64,000 bases of DNA, taken from the NCBI GenBank assembly GCA_947652115.1, contig OX393572.1, positions 6,446,241 to 6,510,240 of the forward strand, in the 5' to 3' direction. Numbering within the stretch: position 1 is the stretch's first letter; each line of letters starts with the position of its first letter. A program made the position numbers and the translations under genes. The notes beneath the pieces were generated by a model. That model searched no databases. It saw only the letters and a list, made by a program, of their open reading frames with translations, and was not told the origin of the DNA. This document shows positions 44,760 through 55,843 of the stretch, piece after piece. This stretch comes from Blastomussa wellsi (Eukaryota; Cnidaria; Anthozoa; Scleractinia; Plerogyridae).

Positions 44760-44775
44760 AATACCAGGCGAGGAG
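44760..44775 (+). promoter_or_regulatory. Polypurine tract of the BEL element
   Basis: GGCGAGGAG lies directly before the 3' LTR, the expected plus-strand primer site. The left primer-binding site after 24045 does not show an obvious TGG start, so I do not call its tRNA. Confidence 0.55.
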
Positions 44776-45132
44776 TGTGCCGTCACACTATAGTGGAACA
44801 TTGAACATTGCGTGATTACCGCAACTTGATTTTTTGTTTTAACGATCGTGTTACTTAGTTTGCGTGTAAACATTCACATTTTTTCTTTGAGATAAGAATC
44901 GCCGCATCTTAGGCTATGATTGAAAGTCGTTAGATTAGTCCCGCTATACAATCCTCATTGTTGTAATTTTGAATCAGTTCGTATCAGTCTTTTATCGTGT
45001 GCAGACCCAGCAGTTCTTTCTGTTTTTACCTAAATCAAATCGAATAAATCAGTTAAGTTTCAACGACGGGTTTATTTATGTGGTAATACTGCCCTATCGG
45101 AGCCAAGACGTATCGGCCGAGGTAGCGGAACA
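44776..45132 (+). repeat. 3' LTR of the BEL element (357 bp)
   Basis: Same length and, base by base as far as I can read, the same sequence as the 5' LTR. This implies recent insertion or gene conversion. Confidence 0.92.
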
Positions 45133-45956
45133 TGTTGAACTCTTTTATCATATTCTCTACTAATCATATTTAAGCTTACTTTAGGACCATATTTTGCGTT
45201 AAGGAAGAAAAAGATAACTGATTTTTTGAGCTTATTAAGTAACCACGTGTTCTCTTTTCATATATTTGCTCCTTTATTTTTTTCGTTCCATGTGATAGTA
45301 TTCTTAACTTAATATTAGCTGAAGCTTTAGAAATTAAAAAAAAGAACATCTTCTAGACGTGATTATGCGTATTTTCTATTTAAAATAAATTAAATTTAAG
45401 GCTAATAATTTTGTTCCCAAAATCCAGGAAATAGAGGGCCTTTTGCCTTGAAAATCGAGACGGGTCTTGTGCTTCAGGAAATTCAGTTAAGAGAGGGGGG
45501 CGGGGTGGTTAAGAAATGACCCCATCTGTTTGGGGGTGGGTGGATTTTTTCTTAAATAACCCAATAATTAACTAATATTTTATTTTTGACTTTCTGTAAG
45601 GCTAATGTTTTGTTTGATCAAGTACAGTTAACAAATGTAAAATGAATGCACCCACCACCCCCTCCCTCTATTGAGGATCAATAAATCTTAGGGGAGGAGG
45701 GGTGGGGGGTCGGTTAAAAACGTTATTTCTGAGGGGGGCAGCTATGTCGGTGGCTTTGATCTCTTCCGTTTTTCTGAAGGGTGATTGTGTCAGTACTTTG
45801 ATCTTGCTTTCGTCAGGACAGCTATTTCTGAGGGGGCAGACAGCGGGGTGGAGGGTGTTGTGGATATTAAATGGAATAGTCCATCCCATTGAATTGAAAG
45901 ATATCATTTTAGCAGCCTTTGCATCAAATTGAACGAATGAATAGGGCAGGGCGTGA

Positions 45957-47159
45957 AAAATCGATGAAACCGATGATCGGAAAATCAATCGATCAATCGA
46001 TGACAATCGATGACTTGTTAGTTAATTGGCATCGAGTGGCATCAGCCAATCGATTACCAATCGATAATCACACAAAAGTGGTCGATGTTCCTCGATTGGC
46101 GTTAAAAAATCTCGGTATCCCACGTTCCAGCATGTACATGTAGACCGTCCGTATACACACTCGCAGTACGCACGAATGTTGATATGAATTGGAATTTGTT
46201 CACCGGATTGTTCGTATGCCCAAGTTCTCCTCGATGTATCAATCACCATTGTGAAAAAATAAAGTTTTATCGCAGTTTTCATCATTAAAATGCTTAAAGA
46301 GACCATGTTTTAGTTCTGTTTCCTCAGAAACGAAACGGTATTACGTTGGCTTCAGGGGTGAACTATTTACATTGTGCAGTTACCCTATCCAATCAGAGTA
46401 AAGTTCGTACTTAGTAATGTAAACATGCGCCAAGTAGACAAACAAACTGGTGAACACATGTTGTTCAGACATTGTTAAAATTATCCTCACGAACCCAAAC
46501 GGGAATTAGGATGTGTCAGAAATTGAAAGTGATTCTACGATGGATTGTGACGATCTATTGAAGAAAAATGCAAGGATATTCATTTTCATGTTAAGTTGTA
46601 ATGTAAATATTGTGGCAAATTTTCTCCTAAAAGTTTTATCTTTGGGCATAAAATATTTACATAGCAGTTACTCTATCCAATCAGAGCAAACTTCGTACTT
46701 GGCTTTAGATGTAAACATGCGGAAAAAAAGCACTGCTGAACACAATGCAGCCTGCATAACATTTTGAACCGAGAAGAGAACGACAATGCCCGAGAAGAAT
46801 GTTGAGAAGATTCCTCGCGGCTCCGCTCGAATCCGGCCAGCAAGGATTGCAGGCTAAACACAGCGTTGCCCACATATCGCTAACCCAAGATGTCAATCCG
46901 GAACTTGAACACTATTTCTTTTAGAAATAGCACCTTGTTGGAAATAAAACACATCAAAAATGAAAACCAATCAATGTCAATTAACTGATCGACTGGCGTT
47001 ATATTGATAATCGATAAAAATTGATAATCAATAAAATTGATAATCACAAAAAACCTGAGAATCGATTGGTCATAGATTATCGATATCAATCGATTAACTG
47101 GCATCGACTGTTATCGATTGATTTTCCGATCATCGGTTTCATCAATTGTTCACGCCCTG
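45957..47159. mobile_element. ATCGAT-rich inverted-repeat element in unit D
   Basis: Complete copy. Left CAGGGCGTGAAAAATCGATG after ATAGGG, right CACGCCCTG before ATAGGA. Confidence 0.7.
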
Positions 47160-47575
47160 ATAGGAAAACTTACCTTGCTTGATTAATTGATGCGTGACTG
47201 CAGCAGCCTTTCGTCAAATTTTGAAGAATTACTTTTAAAATAACTGATCACAAAAGACACAACTTTAAATTTTGTTCCAAGTGGCTAAAGATGCAGTCAA
47301 ACGATTGCTGGTCACCCCAAGACAAGCAGCCATCTTGGATTCCAGGAAAGACAAAAGGAAAGACTGAATGGGCCATTTTGGTCAGCAGCTACACTAGTGC
47401 AGGCTCGGTATGTACTTTAAGTAGGGTTATTAAAGTGTATCAAAATTTTCTGAGAATAATCGTGACTGATACATAGGCCGCATTACGGATGTCACACAAA
47501 AATGCAACTTTTACTGCTTTTGATTAAAACAAAAATTAATCACCATAAAACGATTTATCATACCGATTCTAGTAA

Positions 47576-47770
47576 ACCTGCGAAGTTTGACAACAATCGG
47601 TTAAAAACTCTCGAAAATATGACAACGCGAAAACGCCAAAATTTACAAAGAAAGGTTTGAAACGGGGACAAGGCTTTCCCCTTTTCATACATTTCTTTGC
47701 AAATTTTGGCATTTTCGGGCTTTCGCATTTCCGAGAGTTTGTAACCGATTGTTGTCAAACTTCGCAGGTC
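47576..47770. repeat. 195 bp hairpin with ends CCTGCGAAGTTTGACAACAA
   Basis: The left arm (CCTGCGAAGTTTGACAACAA) and right arm match for most of their length around a centre near 47680. Units A-C hold only the inner part of this structure, with a different right arm, so D preserves or regained the full foldback. Confidence 0.7.
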
Positions 47771-48508
47771 TTGCCATTTCGTATGAGACAACTGGGGACG
47801 AGACAGCTGTTAAACGATTATAAAATTGTCTACCTTCTCTAAATTCACGTGGGAGTTGGTTCTAATTCTGGAAGAATGGTTCTAATTCTGACGGTTTGTT
47901 GCGGCATGTTATGAGGCTTGGGCGGTGGGCCAATCACCGGTCCGCGGAGAAAGGAAGCAGATTACAGAGACTGCAACTTCTCAAAGCATGGGAGCCACTG
48001 CACCCGGAAGTCTAATATTTTAGCAACAGCGAAGCTGTGCTCGTGCACGGAGGGCTTACGTCAGCAGGCTACATTGTTTGGGGTTTTCGCTAGAGACTGG
48101 TTCGCGCGATGTAAAAATCTTTTATATTCCTTGAGCCCAGTTCCTCCTGATATCAAGTTCCGCGCCTTATCCACCAGCCGCGCTACCTCTGCTTGTCACT
48201 CGGTCAGCTTTACCTGTTATTTAGCTTGTGTCACTCTTTGTTAACGGCGCGAAGATGTTTAATGAGATAGAGATGCCTCTTAACCAGGATGATTTGATAA
48301 GGGGTTTTTTGTTAATTTCCCTTGTTGACGACTAAGAAACTATTGCTAAATGATCAGAATCTGAGTCAGTTGTTAAAGATCACCGTATAAATTTAGATTT
48401 AGGGTCTGTCCTGGAAATGAATAATCATCTTACTAAATATTTCAGAGGTATTTCAGTGGAAGGATAGATCTTTATTTTGAATTAATCTTAAGAATTTAGG
48501 TAAGCAAA

Positions 48509-48637
48509 ATGACGGATTTGTCCAACGCGGGTAACAATGTAACAACTCCACTTCACACCCCCACTAACTTGGAACCCCCTACCCCTAAGGTCGCGTACGA
48601 ATCCGTGGGAGGGCAAGTCTACCAGTACTTTTATTAA
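48509..48637 (+). CDS. Small ORF of 42 codons, possible retroelement gag start
   Basis: ATG in AAAATGACG context, MTDLSNAGNNVTTPLHTPTN, then a stop; an A-run follows at 48657. The Pro/Thr-rich start and the long leader before it recall the 5' end of a retrotransposon gag, but nothing recognisable follows. Weak call. Confidence 0.2.
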   Translation: MTDLSNAGNNVTTPLHTPTNLEPPTPKVAYESVGGQVYQYFY

Positions 48638-49709
48638 CAATGCATATCATGAACAGAAAAAAAAAACGACACCGTATTAGCGACAAGATCACTTCCTGGT
48701 CACAGTCAGGTTGTCCAAATATTCAGGAAAACCAATTGTTTCAGCTGTTAGGAACTATTGAAAGAAGAAAACGTCGTTGCAACTATACGATTTGTACTCG
48801 AAATCCCATCGGCTTTTAAAAGCTCACAAGCAAACGGTAGTTTTAGTTTGTTTGTTTGTTTGTTTGCTTGCTAAGAAAAACATTAAAATGGCAAGATACG
48901 TTGCGGTTTTGTTTCCAAAATTACATTATCCAACTTTCATTTTCCCATTTTGAATATGTAGTTGATCGATATTTCATGTTTTTTGTCTGCTTCTCTCTAA
49001 AAGTTCTGAGGCAGGGAATTTAAGAAATTAAAAATTAGTCGCAATTCCACGCAAAATTCCCCCGCATCTATAACCAATCGGAGTGGGAGAATTGAGCTAT
49101 GCGACTCTACAAGTAACACTATAGCCGATGGATTCAATATAAGTACGCCAATCTTGTGTTCATTTCATTCTACTTAAAGAGACAGCATGAAGTATGGTTT
49201 GAACAATACACTGAAAGTCCAAAGGACACTTTCTGATCATTGGCAGCCGCAGATGATGTCCAAAATTTCTTTAACACGGCTATTGTAGCACACGGAAACT
49301 ATTCGTAAATGTTTGGACCACGGATGGCGAAAATGTTATTGGCTATCGTTTTCAAGGTTCTTCCCTTGTGACTCAGCAAAAAATGTGACATGTCGAACTT
49401 TCACCCGTGCTTCCCTCGCAATTTCGGTTGATTTCATCGCTGGTGATCATGACATAGAATCGACTCATCCATCCAAGGTATTTAACTACAACTTAAATCA
49501 GGTTTGACAAAACAATTGGGATAATTCCACATGATTTATTTGGCACCACCCTTTGCAGCCTCCGTTAAAATTGGTTAAAACGAACACCAAACCGAATCTT
49601 TGCAAGTCCAGTCATGAAATAAGAAAGGTACGCTGGACAAAATCGAAAAATGGGGCTATACAAAAGCTTGCAGAACGGCACACGGGACACGTCACACGGG
49701 ACTATCATG

Positions 49710-49745
49710 TATCACGTGACTTGAGGTGACCGAAGTCACGTGATA
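49710..49745. promoter_or_regulatory. Paired E-box (TCACGTGA) inverted repeat
   Basis: TATCACGTGACTT and its exact reverse complement with a 10 bp spacer. GTCACGTGA is the type of site bound by USF/TFE bHLH-zip factors. Its target gene is unknown. Confidence 0.45.
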
Positions 49746-50400
49746 AAGTATTCTGGTACAGGGCTGAAAGTTAGAAACCGTTTTCTTCATTGAGCCCCAA
49801 CAATTAGGGGACGGCGACGACAACAAGCCTGACGCCACAAATCATGCAATGACTGTGCAAGCGCGTCATACACTTCGTACATTTCTTTGCCGTCCTCTGC
49901 AAAAGAACATCGTAAAATGGCCAAATTCAAGGTTTTGTTGAGCACATGGCGACATAAAATACAAACAGCGGTGATAAACATAGTTCTAGTCAAGCTACGA
50001 TGGGCTAAAAATAAGAGCTAACATGACGACATGTTGTCTTTACTTAAGCTTCCTGATGCATTCCAATAGCCTCTCTTATCATCTAAGGTATAGTTTACCA
50101 AATACGTGCAGGTGTCACGCTTGTGACCTTGAAATCTTCTGATTAGTATATATTTTTATCTTTTAAGGCAAGCCTTTTCATAATTACCAGTTTCTTTGCG
50201 GATTTTTCTTGTCTTTTTTTTTTTTTGACAGTCACCTTGTCTATGTGCCTTCCCATATTAACCAACAGCTGACATGGCTGATAGGCACTGGCTCATTAAT
50301 CGAAAGCACGAGAAGGAGGCAATTGTTACTACAGCTTTCTTTCCAGTTTTACAGACTTCACTAGCATTCTAAAGCTTGCTAAACCTTGCTGGCAGAGTGG

Positions 50401-51420
50401 TTATAGAGTGCTACTTAAAGTTTTCATTTGCTTACTATTTCTTTGTGCATTTTCAGCGACAGAACTGGACCCGATGTTAATACCATAAGAATTAAGAAAG
50501 TCGGCTGATCGGTATGTCCTGCAACAGAGGGCTCCCTTGATGTGCTGACGAAAGTTGGTGCTATGAAGGGCGTAAATGAAAGGGTTAATGGCTGAATTGA
50601 GACCAACAAGAACCACGGAGAACACAAAAGAGTGCACAAAAAAGTATGAACCGTTGCCAAAGAGTTCTGGCTTAAACTGGGACAACATATATATCACCAA
50701 ATTTGGAATCCAACACACCGCATACATTATACTCACGACTGCAACCATTTTAGTGACCTTTAGTTTTGCTCGTATTCTAGACTGTTCTGAAAGTTGTGTT
50801 GCGCGAAGGCCACCTTTCCAAAGCGTATACAAAACTCTTGAATACAGGCAAACCATGGAACTGATGGGAATAGCTCCGTAAACCAAAAAACACGCAACTG
50901 TGAAAGCTCCGGCCATCTTTTTATTCGGCCATTGTTCCGCGCAATGGCTTGCTCCGTCTTTAAGTCGAACCACGAAAAACAAGGGAGAGTTGTAAATCAC
51001 TGCAAACAACCAGCCGGCAGTTATAACTGCAATCAATCGCTTGGTCTTTAGTCGGGTACGATCACTAAGGGGTCGAACAACCGCAAGATAACGTTCAACT
51101 GCTATCGCCACTAAGAAAAAAGCCGAGGCTACTCCGCCAATCCAGATAAAGTTTCCTCCAGTGATGAATCTGCACATGTAGTCTCCTGCAGTTCCATTTG
51201 GGTGATGAAATGCCCACTTGATGACGTACTGAGGGGTGATAGCAAGCGCCACCATCATGTCTGACACAGCCAGGTTAACGAGCAGATAGTTGATTGGTGC
51301 TCTCATGCCACGGTATCGTAACACCACTAGGCACACGACGCTGTTACCAAGGAGATTTATTGAAATTAGCACAGAGAAGATAAGGGTGAAGCCAAGATCG
51401 GTAGGCGTCATGGAAGGCAT
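50401..51420 (-). CDS. Rhodopsin-family (class A) G-protein-coupled receptor, orphan, 339 aa
   Basis: Seven membrane segments in one uninterrupted exon. Landmarks (residues from the ATG at 51420): TM1 LLGNSVV (Asn26), TM2 LAVSDM (Asp54), disulphide Cys83 (YMCRF) to Cys160 (SHCAEQW), ERY at 109-111 at the end of TM3, CWIP in TM6 (236-239), NPFIY in TM7 (279-283) and a CC palmitoylation-type pair at 299-300. The N-terminus is short, without a signal peptide. The layout resembles cnidarian neuropeptide- or amine-type orphan receptors, but the ligand cannot be read from the sequence. A second in-frame ATG is three codons later (51411). The frame extends further up to 51486 without an ATG. Plasma membrane. 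Confidence 0.9.
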   Translation of the reverse strand: MPSMTPTDLGFTLIFSVLISINLLGNSVVCLVVLRYRGMRAPINYLLVNLAVSDMMVALAITPQYVIKWAFHHPNGTAGDYMCRFITGGNFIWIGGVASAFFLVAIAVERYLAVVRPLSDRTRLKTKRLIAVITAGWLFAVIYNSPLFFVVRLKDGASHCAEQWPNKKMAGAFTVACFLVYGAIPISSMVCLYSRVLYTLWKGGLRATQLSEQSRIRAKLKVTKMVAVVSIMYAVCWIPNLVIYMLSQFKPELFGNGSYFFVHSFVFSVVLVGLNSAINPFIYALHSTNFRQHIKGALCCRTYRSADFLNSYGINIGSSSVAENAQRNSKQMKTLSSTL

Positions 51421-51525
51421 AGCTTTTTTAAAAGCTGTGAAAGTAAAGTAGAACAAGCCAACATATTTTGGAATGATAATTCGCAAAGAAAATGATGCAT
51501 CATTTGTAATTTAGGAATTCCACTG

Positions 51526-51763
51526 TAAACTACAATTACCATCGAAATTGTTAGGACACTTGCTATGTTTACAACTACAAACAAGAACAAATATTCTCAC
51601 TTCCCCTCTCCCCCCTTGCAATGTTGTGTTTCATGAAAAAAAAACACAATACCTCCAGACTGCTACCTAATTTACAACATTGTTTTAGAGGAGGGGGCTT
51701 CTATTTCATAGCAATCATTACAAATTGTCACGCTACTTGTTGGCAAAAGAGGTGTCCAAAGTA
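51526..51763. repeat. Segmental duplication, copy 1 left part (5' flank of the GPCR)
   Basis: ATCGAAATTGTTAGGACACT..GGTGTCCAAAGTA matches 55127-55350 (TCGAAATTGTTGGGACGCTT..GGTGTCCC). The match continues on the other side of the inserted MITE with ACTTATGTCGGGGATTCTA (from about 53970). Confidence 0.8.
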
Positions 51764-52611
51764 AGGCCTACTCTGGGACCTTAAGTCGCCGTAACTTGAA
51801 CGACTTTAGGCGATTTAAGGCGACTTAAGCAAAATTGGCCGGAAAAACATGGCGACTTTAGGCGACTTAAGGCGATTTCAGGCGACTTAACGCCACCTGA
51901 GGCAATCTTTGGCAACTAAAATTACTGCATTGTGGAGGGATTTCACCAGCCACATTGCAGGCTAATCTCACTTGGACTAACAAGAATAATGACGCATGAT
52001 TGACTAGCCCATTTAACGGCTATATTGGATTTTTGGTTGAATGAAAATATAATTTTACTTAGAGCATGACCAAAATTTAAAGTTTTATTCTAGTCTAGAC
52101 ACACCATAAAACCCAATTTATTTTAAATGGGCCTAAATTAAGCCTACAACATAATGAACTTAAGATCAAAAGTGATAGTCATCAATGGTTGAAGTTACAT
52201 TGCACTATTTATTAATATCAATAACAAAAATCAAGCATAAACTTAAAACAGTTGCAATTCTGATAGGCAGTGTCTCAACTGACTTCCAATAACAATAGTT
52301 TTCATATAAATTACACATGCCAAATGATAGTTATTTCCCATTAAATCCAACACCAGACACTGATCCTCACAAATTATAATAGTCAGACAGTAACAATATC
52401 ATCATCAACAGCAGCAACAACTGAAACACGGTGCTATGACTCCAAGCTGCGTACAGCTATAATATTAATGATCACAAATAAAGTTTATTAATTGTATTTC
52501 ACTTTGGCTATTTTTATTTAATTTCGTGGAAAGTACAAAAAAGATTATATTTTCAAAACAATATCTCAGGTCACGTCAAAATACGGGCTCGGAATGCACT
52601 GGGAACGAGTT

Positions 52612-52778
52612 TGGTTAGCTAAATTAGACTACAAAATCACCCTGGTTAGCCTATTATTAAAACTGCGGTTAGCCTACTAAGCAATCCGGTTAGCCTACTG
52701 AGCACTGCGGTTAGCCTATTAAGCAATCCGGTTAGCCTACTTTTGCACTCCGGTTAGCCTACTAAGCACTGCGGTTAT
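52612..52778. repeat. 22 bp minisatellite (CGGTTAGCCTACTAAGCA)
   Basis: About six or seven copies alternating GCACTGCGGTTAGCC and GCAATCCGGTTAGCC. Period 22 bp with no unique spacers. Confidence 0.85.
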
Positions 52779-52846
52779 GCGCTTAGCTCACAAGAATGGT
52801 AAGGGTAACACGGTAAAATCTTAACATTTTCGGTGTTTGGAAGCCG

Positions 52847-52922
52847 GGCCTCGGTAGTGTAGCGGTTAGTAGGAATAGCTGGTGTTCTGAGTGACCCGGG
52901 ATCGATTCCACCTCTGTGCTGT
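52847..52922 (+). mobile_element. tRNA-like fragment, probably a SINE head
   Basis: GCCTCGGTAGTGTAGCGGTT gives an A box and GGGATCGATTCC a B box at tRNA spacing. The cloverleaf is imperfect and the sequence sits inside a MITE, so I read it as a tRNA-derived repeat, not a functional tRNA gene. Confidence 0.45.
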
Positions 52923-53969
52923 TATAATTGACTTTGTTTTTCTCTTTCTTAGACGAAAAAATCAAAGTCTAAAAAAAATCCAAGTGTACCGGAGCCATTC
53001 CTGCATTTAACGCCATGTGGCGGCTTGTGACTTGTGAAGGCAAACACAAGTGATTTGTGGGAAATATTCAGAATGATGTGCAGTAAGTACAAATATACAC
53101 GAAATGACCTAAACCTGTGTTTTTTTCTTTGCACTGATTTTTGTTATTGTCACCGACAAGGTTGAGCTCATAAGTCATAAACTTTGCCGGGTAACTCTTG
53201 CTGCCTAGCTAAGGCAGAAGTCCCAAATGTATAAATGTGGAGATTTAGGAACAAATACTGAAATAAATTTTCCAAACAGTAGCGTGAAAGGCATTTCGAT
53301 AATTAATAATAAATAATTATGTCGATTTCTGAATTGGGTGCAGCAGTGAATTGGCTTGTGTTGCAGTTTGTCATTGGGTATACATGATAGTTTCACAGTG
53401 TATTTTCTACACCCAGCATTTTCTGACTTTATGACTAGCAACAAACTGCTACAAAAACATGTGTTAAGTGCGTTGCTGAACGAAATAGCTGATATGTGGC
53501 TCAGGCTTTTAGCATACTTAGTGGGGTATAGTGTAAAAAAAAAAGCAGGGAGGTGAGTGTGTCTCTGCAAGGTCTTGTTACCCAGACTGCACTTGACTTG
53601 CTCTGCACACTTTTCTACTTATACCCGACTAGAGAGTCTTCTCACATGCAAAGTTACTCCCTGAACAATAACATTTTATTCAGCTATCCTGCCCAGGAAC
53701 ACAGTCCAATCGCCCCTGCCAGGGAATGAACCCAGTGACATTACACAAACACAGTAATCGTTAAGCACCATGCCTCCTCCAACCCTTTGCATTGGAATGG
53801 AGTTAACCTTTACATGGAAAATATCAAGGTTAATCAATCCAAGGCAATTTAAACGGTTGAAAGCCATTATGTGATTGCATAATTTAAGGTAACTTAGGGC
53901 GGCTTAAGGCGACTTAAGGCGACTTTGCGCGACTTAAGGCGACTAAAGGTCCCAGAGTAGGCCTCAAAT

Positions 53970-55126
53970 ACTTATGTCGGGGATTCTACGAGTGTGGAAT
54001 GATAACAATTTGTACATAGGAGCCCTTACATCGAGCCAATACACATGAAGCTTTGCCACGGTATCAATCTCAAACTAGTAAAACAATGGAAGGAAAAGGA
54101 TGGTCACGTGACCACTATTTGACGTCACATGGACCTAAATCTCTTTCAGTGAAAGGCACTAGTATGATAAATATTGACTCGTGCAAATTATCCAGCTACT
54201 CGATGAACGTAATTTTGCTTAACGTAACACGTTTATGTTGTTGTTTCTTCGGCTACGACATTTTGTTGCCAGGAAAACGATTGTTTAAAGTTTCTGAGAC
54301 AAATTCGGACTATTTTTCACGATAAACCCAACGGTTAACCATCGAAAATGACGCCCTAATGACGGCACGATTACAATTAATGGTCATTTAGATAGCACCA
54401 TTCGACTCGGCGCATTTAATTACCTAGGATGTCAACATTTTCTCCCGGCCTTACCATTGATTCTACAAACTATCAGCATTTGAACATGGTTAACCGTTTT
54501 TTAATAAAAGGTAATTTATTATTTTCCCTTATATTACAACCTCGTTCCCAGTGTCTTTTCCTTGGCTTGGGGGGGGGGGGGGGGGGGGGTGCTCAAGCTC
54601 GTTCCCAAGGTCTTTTCCCTGCTTAACCATCGTTTTTTCGAAGTTGTTAAAAAGGGATGAAAACCATTGCATCTCATGGATTTTCATACGCTGAGTTGAA
54701 TGCTGTCATTAAAATGATCAGAAATGGGGATGGTGACGTCAATTTGACGTCATTTTAATGGCTAACCGTCAGTTAACCAAGGTTAACCACTGAAAGCCTT
54801 TAATAAATGACCCCCACACTTGTTCTAACAATGCAGGCTGGTTTAGTAGGGCGCTTTTATCTCGTTCATGACAAATGGAACTTCCCCATCTTGCTCTGGC
54901 TGAGAATTGCTTCATTGAGTCACTCATACTGTAGAAATGTGTAATGCCTCAGAATTCCTGGATTTTCATAAACATCAATCATAGTATATATCGACACCAA
55001 ATACGACTGTGACCTTATATATATTCATTTCACTAAGCATTCTAGCGACTTCATATGACCCAGTTTCGTTGATTTTGGTAAATTTCTGTCTAATTTATGA
55101 ACATTTAAAATTCTTCTTCACTCAGA
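53970..55126. other. Non-coding, with a G21 tract
   Basis: No gene. GTTCCCAGTGTCTTTTCC before and GTTCCCAAGGTCTTTTCC after a G-run at about 54569-54589 form a short direct repeat. A CACGTG-like pair (GGTCACGTGACC) occurs near 54101. Confidence 0.4.
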
Positions 55127-55373
55127 CAATTCCCGTCGAAATTGTTGGGACGCTTGCTATGTTTACAACTAGAAACAAGAACAAATATTCTTACTTCCCC
55201 TCTCCCCCTTGCAACGTTGCAGTTTCATGAAAAAAAGCAATACATCCAGACTGCTACCTAATTTACAACATTGTTTTAGGGGAGGGGGCTTCTATTTCAT
55301 AGCAATCATTACAAATGGTCACGCTATTTGTTGGCAAACAAGGTGTCCCAGGTACTTATGTCGGGGATTCTAG
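55127..55373. repeat. Segmental duplication, copy 2 (empty site for the MITE)
   Basis: Paralogue of 51526-51763 plus 53970-53988, uninterrupted across GGTGTCCCAGGTACTTATGT. It has no GPCR coding sequence. Confidence 0.8.
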
Positions 55374-55554
55374 GTCACCAAGCCTTGCCTTCAGAAATCT
55401 AAGTTCGATGGAGTTTTCCCCAATCAGGCACTTGATTTCATTGATTATTTGAGCGCTTTCTCCACACGATCATCGTGATGTTACTGATGTTGCAATTTTG
55501 ATAACATGGATTACCCTATAAATGATTACTCCAAATCAGTACCAACATTACTTA

Positions 55555-55663
55555 TTTACAGTTGAACCTCGATTTAAAGAAGTGCCAAGGGACTGTTGAA
55601 ACCGGTTCGTTGTATCGAGGGTTCGCTATGTCGGGGTTCTTTTTTCATACTTTTTGTTAGTAT
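55555..55663. mobile_element. Possible Tc1/mariner or pogo-type terminal fragment
   Basis: ACAGTTGAACCTCGATTTAA and TTGTATCGAGGGTTCG resemble inverted-repeat ends common in pogo/Tigger-like elements. No second end was found. Confidence 0.35.
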
Positions 55664-55843
55664 AGACCCTTTGCATAAATGGTGTTTAACCTTGAATAAC
55701 AATACTTTGTACATCCTAAGCCTCGTATTTATATTATTCTAGAGAAAGGAGTTTTCACACGAATGTGAGGCTTAGGATGTACAAGCATTGTTGTTATATG
55801 TTCAAATATATAGGCGCCATTTAAGCAAAGGGTGTACGGGTCT
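55664..55843. mobile_element. 180 bp foldback element
   Basis: AGACCCTTTGCATAAATGG at the left and AGACCCGTACACCCTTTGC then TTAAATGG in reverse at the right; a shared inner block TTGTACATCCTAAGCCTC. It sits inside the preceding mariner-like sequence. Confidence 0.65.

Larger units (their letters stand above)
23689..45132 (+). mobile_element. BEL/Pao LTR retrotransposon, split by a Helentron
   Basis: Paired 357 bp LTRs (TG..CA) with a 5 bp direct duplication TGTTG (23684-23688, 45133-45137). Order: LTR, leader, gag N-terminus, [Helentron], rest of gag, protease, RT, RNase H, integrase, LTR. A 4-6 bp duplication and the protease-RT-RH-integrase order with a YVDD RT and a DUF5641-like tail are BEL/Pao features. 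Without the Helentron it would be about 7.1 kb, normal for the family. It cannot be active: gag is split and there is a frame break near 41082. Confidence 0.92.
45133..47790. repeat. Macro-repeat unit D, right part
   Basis: Continues unit D after the second TGTTG. It contains a complete ATCGAT-rich inverted-repeat element (45957-47159) and ends in a large hairpin (47576-47770). Beyond about 47.79 kb similarity to the other units is lost and the 188 bp MITE is absent. Confidence 0.8.
47791..50400. other. Intergenic stretch with no firm gene
   Basis: No RNA gene or domain seen. A 108-codon open frame at 47918-48244 is unsupported. A 39 bp inverted CACGTG site lies at 49710-49745 and a T12 tract near 50212. 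The 3' end of the GPCR transcript should fall in 50.2-50.4 kb. Confidence 0.4.
51764..53964. mobile_element. 2.2 kb inverted-repeat element with GGCGACTTAA repeats
   Basis: Ends AGGCCTACTCTGGGACCTT on both strands, followed by an array of about eight TTAAGGCGACTTAAGGCGAC-type subterminal repeats at each end. The paralogous empty site at 55.35 kb proves insertion. Flanks suggest a 7 bp duplication CAAAGTA, with one base lost on the right. No transposase ORF; the interior holds a 22 bp minisatellite and a tRNA-like fragment. Confidence 0.8.

Noticed and set aside
47918..48244. 108-codon open frame
   Set aside because: Start of low quality, no domain, composition like the flanking non-coding DNA.
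52612..52778. CRISPR-like array
   Set aside because: The 22 bp units abut with no unique spacers, and the context is eukaryotic; it is a minisatellite.
52847..52922. Functional tRNA gene
   Set aside because: A and B boxes are present but stems do not pair well and it is embedded in a MITE; treated as a SINE-like fragment.
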